Origin: Roseiarcus sp963794655
GTDB taxonomy: Bacteria; Pseudomonadota; Alphaproteobacteria; Rhizobiales; Beijerinckiaceae
DNA: 64,000 nucleotides
Reading direction: 5' to 3'
Assembly: GCA_963794655.1 (NCBI GenBank)
Contig: CAWCEV010000006.1
Location: 2,108,001 to 2,172,000, forward strand
Below the pieces are notes generated by a model. The model saw only the letters and a program-made list of their open reading frames with translations, was not told where the DNA came from and made no database searches. The position numbers were made by a program, and so were the translations under genes. The first letter of the stretch is position 1, and the number at the start of each line of letters is the position of its first letter. Positions 60,527-64,000 of the stretch are shown in pieces.

Positions 60527-63500
60527 ATGGAGATGACGTCCCCTTTTGCGTTCCCTTTCGCGCGGCGACCGGCCGCCCCGACTCTCATTGCGGCTGCCGG
60601 CGCAGCAGCGCTCGCGCTTGGTTTTTACATTGCAATCGGCGCGCGCCAGCCGATCGTCGCCGCGCTGGCAGGGGCCGTTGGGCTCGCCCTTATCCGCTGG
60701 GCGCGAGCTGAACGCCCGTATTCCGCGGCGCTGATCGCCGTCGATGCCGCGGCCTTCGCCATCTTCGCCTTCCAGCGCAACGATTCGATCGGGTTCTGGC
60801 AATTGCCTGGACCGTGGGCGGACGTATGGCGGTTCAATCCGGCTGGCGCGACGATTGCGCTGATCGTCTACGCCGGCGGGTCGATCATGGCTCTGATCGC
60901 GGGCTTTCGCGGATTGAGGCTCATCGAGGCCTTTAGCCTGATCGCGATCCCCTTTCTGTTCAATCTGCTTATGGCGATCGGCGCCGACTGGCACATGGCC
61001 GAACTCGGCGCGATGGCGACTTTGCATGCCGGCCTGCCATTTCCTGTCCAGGTTGCGATCGGACGCGCGCTTACTCTTTGGTTCGTGGGCGAGGCGATGC
61101 TGACGATGATCAGCTTGGTCAGCGTCAACCTGCTTCCAAGTTCTGCGCGCACCCACGGACTTTTCGCTCTCGGAGGAGGTCTCGCCGCCGCGACGCCGCT
61201 CATCGCCAACGCGGCGCAGATGGTCGCTCACCCGTTCCTGGCGCTCTTTTTCTCGACCTTCTGCGCCGCGCTCGCGCAAGGCGGCCTTTGGGCGATCGTC
61301 TATCTCTTCACCGGCCTTATCCTCGATTGGCTCGGTGGCCGGCCGCCGCGCTTCGAGACAGCGTGGGAGCATTGGCGAGCCGGCTTCGTCAAGGGCGCGA
61401 TTTATGGCGCGCTGTTCATGGGCTTCATTCTCGTCGCGGCTCTTATCCTGCGCGCGCCTGGCGCGGCGACCATCCTCGACCGAACTGCGTTTCTCGCCGG
61501 TCCTATCGGCGGCGCGCTCGTCTTCCCGCTTGCCCAAACGGTCGTGGGCAGCGCCGACGGGACGGCGCCGTTCTCCGGCCGGCTCAAGCGCGCGTATCTC
61601 GATCCGCGCGGGCCTGCGCGCGGCGCCGTCGCGGGCTTCGGCCTTGCGCTGGCCTACCGCGCCGGCCTGGCCAGCCATGACGGCAGCGTGCGGTTTTTGG
61701 CGATGGCCGCGGTCGGGGCGCTCTGCTACGGCGGCGTCGACCTCATCTTTGACGCCGGCAGCGTGATTGCAGGAGAGCGGCGGAAGCTGCAAAGCTGGCG
61801 CCTCTACGCGCTGGGTCTCCTGCTCGGCGCGCTCGTCGCCGGCGCGCTTGGCTGGTACTTCGACGCTGCCCAGCTCCAAGTCGTCATCGCCAAATTCTGG
61901 GCCTATGCCGACGTCGATTACCGGCTCGATGGGCGGCAACTCGGCGATTTCACGACCTATCCGATTTTCAACAAATACGGGATGATCAACCTCGGTGAGG
62001 TGGCCGGCGGGGTCAGACTGTTCTGGGCGGAATCAGTGGCCGGCGTGATCAACTGGTCGCTCGCGGCGCCGCTCTTCTCTATCAACTACGTTCTGCTCGA
62101 TGCGGGCTTACAGAGAAGCCTGAGGCCGATCAAGACGCTGGTCAGCCCGAGCGGGATCGAGGGGCTGGTCGAGCAGGGTGTGCGGGTTCTGCGCTGGGGT
62201 CTGTGGATGGCCCCGATCATCAACTCGTTCCTGCGCCAGTCTCCAGACCCAACCTGGTACAACCAGGACGGCGCGATCCGGTCGGGCGTTGCGATCGCAA
62301 CCGACGCAACTCAGACCGCAGGCGGCTTCCGGCAATTCAGCCTGACTCTGTTCCTTGGATTGCTTGCCTACGACTGGCTGCGCATCCTCATCTGGTTCGA
62401 CCATATGGGACTCAGGGTCGCTACCCTGGTCAACCTGTCGTTTCTTGGCGGCGATCGGGCCGACGAGGCGGCGGCGCGGTTCGTTGGCCACCATGGACGC
62501 ACCCGCGCCATTCCCGACGGCATCCGTCGCTTTGGCACTTGGGCGCCGCTGCTCATTCCGTTTTACATTCCGCGCGGGCCCGATTGGGACAAGGCCTGGA
62601 CAGGAGCCGAGACGCTAGCGCAGGGCGGCGGCTCAATGCCCGACGCGGTCAAGACGCTGGGCTTCGCCTACGGCGCAGCGATCGCCGCGATGGCAGCCGC
62701 TGGCGTGGCTGTGGCGGTCAAGGAGCGTGCCAAATCTGGACCCGCCGCGCCATGGCTCGAAGGCGCGCCGCTCGAACTTGGGCGGCGTCCCGATCGCTTC
62801 GTTTTCAACAACGGGGCGGTTGGGGTCGAGATTCAGCGCGACGGCCGAGGCGCAGCCTTCGTCGTCGGGGCGGAGCGCGGGGGCGGCCCGATCGATCTCT
62901 TCCGACGTCCGCTCGATCCCCTGCAGGCGCGGGGGCATTTCTTCTACGTCATCGAGGAGGGCGAAGCGCCCTGGTCGATCGGCTTCGAGCCGGCGCGACG
63001 CGCGGGCGATTACAGCATCGAGGAGCCGGGCTTCAATCGTCTTGCGATCGTCAACGCTCTGAACGGAATCGAGGCCCGAATGGAGATCGCCCCTGACTCG
63101 CGAGGCGCGATCATTAGCTGGCGGGTGCGGCTCCAGAACGGATCCGACAGGACGAGACGGCTGCGCCTGACGAGCTTCTGCGAGATCGCGCAAGCTGAAA
63201 CCGGAGCTTATGCCAAGGATCTCGATTTCGCGGGCATGCATGTCGAGACCGTATTCGTGCGTCCGCTCAACGCAATTCTGGCGCGCAACCGGCTCCTGCG
63301 GTCGGCGCGCGCCGACCGCGGCGAGACCGCATTCTTTGCTGTTAAGCCGGGACGCGGCACCGATCTCGTCGGCTACGAGGACTCGCGCATACGTTTCATC
63401 GGCGAAGGCTCGCTCCGAAGGCCGACAGGCTGCGAGCCTTGGCGCTGGCGCAAGCTCGACGACGAAGGCAAGGTCTGGACCTTCGATCCGGCGGCGAGCT

Positions 63501-64000
63501 TCACCCTTGAGGCAACGCTTGCGCCTGGTGCCGTGGCCGAGGCGGAATTCATTGTCGGACGCTCCGACAACGCGGTGTGGGCGAGCGAACTGATCGCCGC
63601 CCGGCTCGGCCTTTCGCCTATGCCCGAGGCCGACTTGCACAGGCGGCTCTATGAGACTCGCGCCGTCGAGCCGTCGCCCGCGTTGCCTTCACGATGGCCA
63701 TTCGGCTTCTCGGCCGACGGCGGGGCCTTGAGCCTCACCCATCGCACGCCGCGACCCTGGGCCCATGTGATGGCGAACGAACTCGGCATGGCGACCATGG
63801 TCTCCAACGACGGCGAGATTTTCTCCGCATTTGGCAATGCTCGCCAAAACGGCCTCTCCGCTTTCCGCTTTGACAGCGTGACCGTCGTCCAGCCTGGGCA
63901 AATCGTCTACTTGCACGACCTCGAAAACAACGAGAATAGCGCGGTAGGCTTCACGCCATTCCAGCCCGACGATGTGACCTGCGAGGCGACCTACGAACCG
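60527..64000 (+). CDS. Polytopic membrane protein with GH94/NdvB-like C-terminal region (partial)
   Basis: An open frame of 1158 codons runs from ATG 60527 to the window end without a stop. The first ~720 residues contain many membrane helices (PTLIAAAGAAALALGFYIAI; LTLWFVGEAMLTMISLVSVN; GALVAGALGWYF). From ~755 a soluble region resembles the GH94/NdvB beta-supersandwich: FVFNNGAVGVEIQRDGRGAA, RLRLTSFCEIAQAETGAYAK, DSRIRFIGEGSLRRPTG, and WAHVMANELGMATMVSNDGE with FSAFGNARQNGLSAFRFDSV. This matches the order in cyclic beta-1,2-glucan synthase and cellobiose-phosphorylase-type proteins, but the membrane part differs from NdvB. The catalytic (alpha/alpha) barrel should lie beyond 64000. Probably surface glucan synthesis or processing. 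Confidence 0.75.
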   Translation, partial: MEMTSPFAFPFARRPAAPTLIAAAGAAALALGFYIAIGARQPIVAALAGAVGLALIRWARAERPYSAALIAVDAAAFAIFAFQRNDSIGFWQLPGPWADVWRFNPAGATIALIVYAGGSIMALIAGFRGLRLIEAFSLIAIPFLFNLLMAIGADWHMAELGAMATLHAGLPFPVQVAIGRALTLWFVGEAMLTMISLVSVNLLPSSARTHGLFALGGGLAAATPLIANAAQMVAHPFLALFFSTFCAALAQGGLWAIVYLFTGLILDWLGGRPPRFETAWEHWRAGFVKGAIYGALFMGFILVAALILRAPGAATILDRTAFLAGPIGGALVFPLAQTVVGSADGTAPFSGRLKRAYLDPRGPARGAVAGFGLALAYRAGLASHDGSVRFLAMAAVGALCYGGVDLIFDAGSVIAGERRKLQSWRLYALGLLLGALVAGALGWYFDAAQLQVVIAKFWAYADVDYRLDGRQLGDFTTYPIFNKYGMINLGEVAGGVRLFWAESVAGVINWSLAAPLFSINYVLLDAGLQRSLRPIKTLVSPSGIEGLVEQGVRVLRWGLWMAPIINSFLRQSPDPTWYNQDGAIRSGVAIATDATQTAGGFRQFSLTLFLGLLAYDWLRILIWFDHMGLRVATLVNLSFLGGDRADEAAARFVGHHGRTRAIPDGIRRFGTWAPLLIPFYIPRGPDWDKAWTGAETLAQGGGSMPDAVKTLGFAYGAAIAAMAAAGVAVAVKERAKSGPAAPWLEGAPLELGRRPDRFVFNNGAVGVEIQRDGRGAAFVVGAERGGGPIDLFRRPLDPLQARGHFFYVIEEGEAPWSIGFEPARRAGDYSIEEPGFNRLAIVNALNGIEARMEIAPDSRGAIISWRVRLQNGSDRTRRLRLTSFCEIAQAETGAYAKDLDFAGMHVETVFVRPLNAILARNRLLRSARADRGETAFFAVKPGRGTDLVGYEDSRIRFIGEGSLRRPTGCEPWRWRKLDDEGKVWTFDPAASFTLEATLAPGAVAEAEFIVGRSDNAVWASELIAARLGLSPMPEADLHRRLYETRAVEPSPALPSRWPFGFSADGGALSLTHRTPRPWAHVMANELGMATMVSNDGEIFSAFGNARQNGLSAFRFDSVTVVQPGQIVYLHDLENNENSAVGFTPFQPDDVTCEATYEP

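Noticed and set aside
60368..61939. Long minus-strand open frame opposite the GH94-like gene
   Set aside because: Arg/Asp/Glu-rich with no recognisable motif; mirrors codon bias of the plus-strand gene. The same applies to 62633-63640 on the minus strand.

Overview
The window reads as a high-GC alphaproteobacterial chromosome, most likely order Hyphomicrobiales (Rhizobiales). Supporting content: ATP-dependent PEP carboxykinase, separate cytochrome b and c1 genes, an NDUFA12-type complex I accessory protein next to a DUF2155 protein, a B12-dependent ribonucleotide reductase behind an NrdR-like palindrome, short-form QueF, a membrane-bound GH94/NdvB-like protein, and several small Rhizobiales-type families (DUF2277, SIMPL, extensin-like). 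The family is not resolved; a Beijerinckiaceae/Methylocystaceae-like source is only an impression, and nothing methanotrophy-specific is present.

Layout. 1-2.3 kb: accessory patch with a GIY-YIG protein, a papain/transglutaminase-like protein, a BrnT/BrnA toxin-antitoxin pair whose antitoxin has a long Lys/Ala tail, and a ParB/sulfiredoxin-like protein. 2.9-12 kb: acs, a LuxR-type response regulator, a frameshifted trmL, petB-petC without an adjacent Rieske gene, mtnP, a UPF0114 protein, an alpha/beta hydrolase and a GFA protein. 12.05-12.32 kb: a non-coding block bounded by 34-bp inverted repeats. 13.1-15.8 kb: a Memo-AMMECR1 fusion divergent from the radical SAM enzyme AmrS, a conserved system of unknown chemistry. 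16.6-20.9 kb: a GntR/FCD regulator, with tandem operator-like sites, divergent from citryl-CoA lyase-like, CoA-ligase-like, VOC and GST genes. 21.0-25.4 kb: an island-like trio (S53 peptidase, probable outer-membrane barrel, lipoprotein hydrolase), followed by an amidohydrolase gene fragment. 26.0-43.2 kb: mostly household genes (pckA, comEC, SDR, cytochrome c, rpmG, glutamate-dehydrogenase family, GNAT, FAD oxidase, two RNA methyltransferases, two transporters, extradiol-type VOC, DUF2155, NDUFA12). 43.7-47.5 kb: nrdJ. 47.5-49.5 kb: AT-richer island (ImmA/IrrE peptidase, two hypotheticals), then iteron-like repeats. 50.1-53.8 kb: cell-envelope patch (L,D-transpeptidase-like, extensin-like, two related tiny lipoproteins). 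54-60.4 kb: mixed metabolism (DUF1989, SIMPL, ATC-hydrolase-like, VOC, kdsA, frameshifted acyltransferase, DUF4142, queF). 60.5 kb to the end: a large polytopic GH94-like protein cut by the window edge.

How the genes fit together. acs and pckA link acetate and gluconeogenesis. petB/petC, the soluble cytochrome c and NDUFA12 belong to respiration. kdsA, the LDT-like and extensin-like proteins, the lipoproteins and the GH94-like protein concern the envelope or surface glycans. The best candidates for undescribed biology are the Memo-AMMECR1/AmrS unit, the GntR-controlled citryl-CoA lyase/CoA ligase cluster, and the S53 peptidase/outer-membrane barrel/lipoprotein hydrolase cassette. All function calls come from reading motifs by eye; no database search was run.
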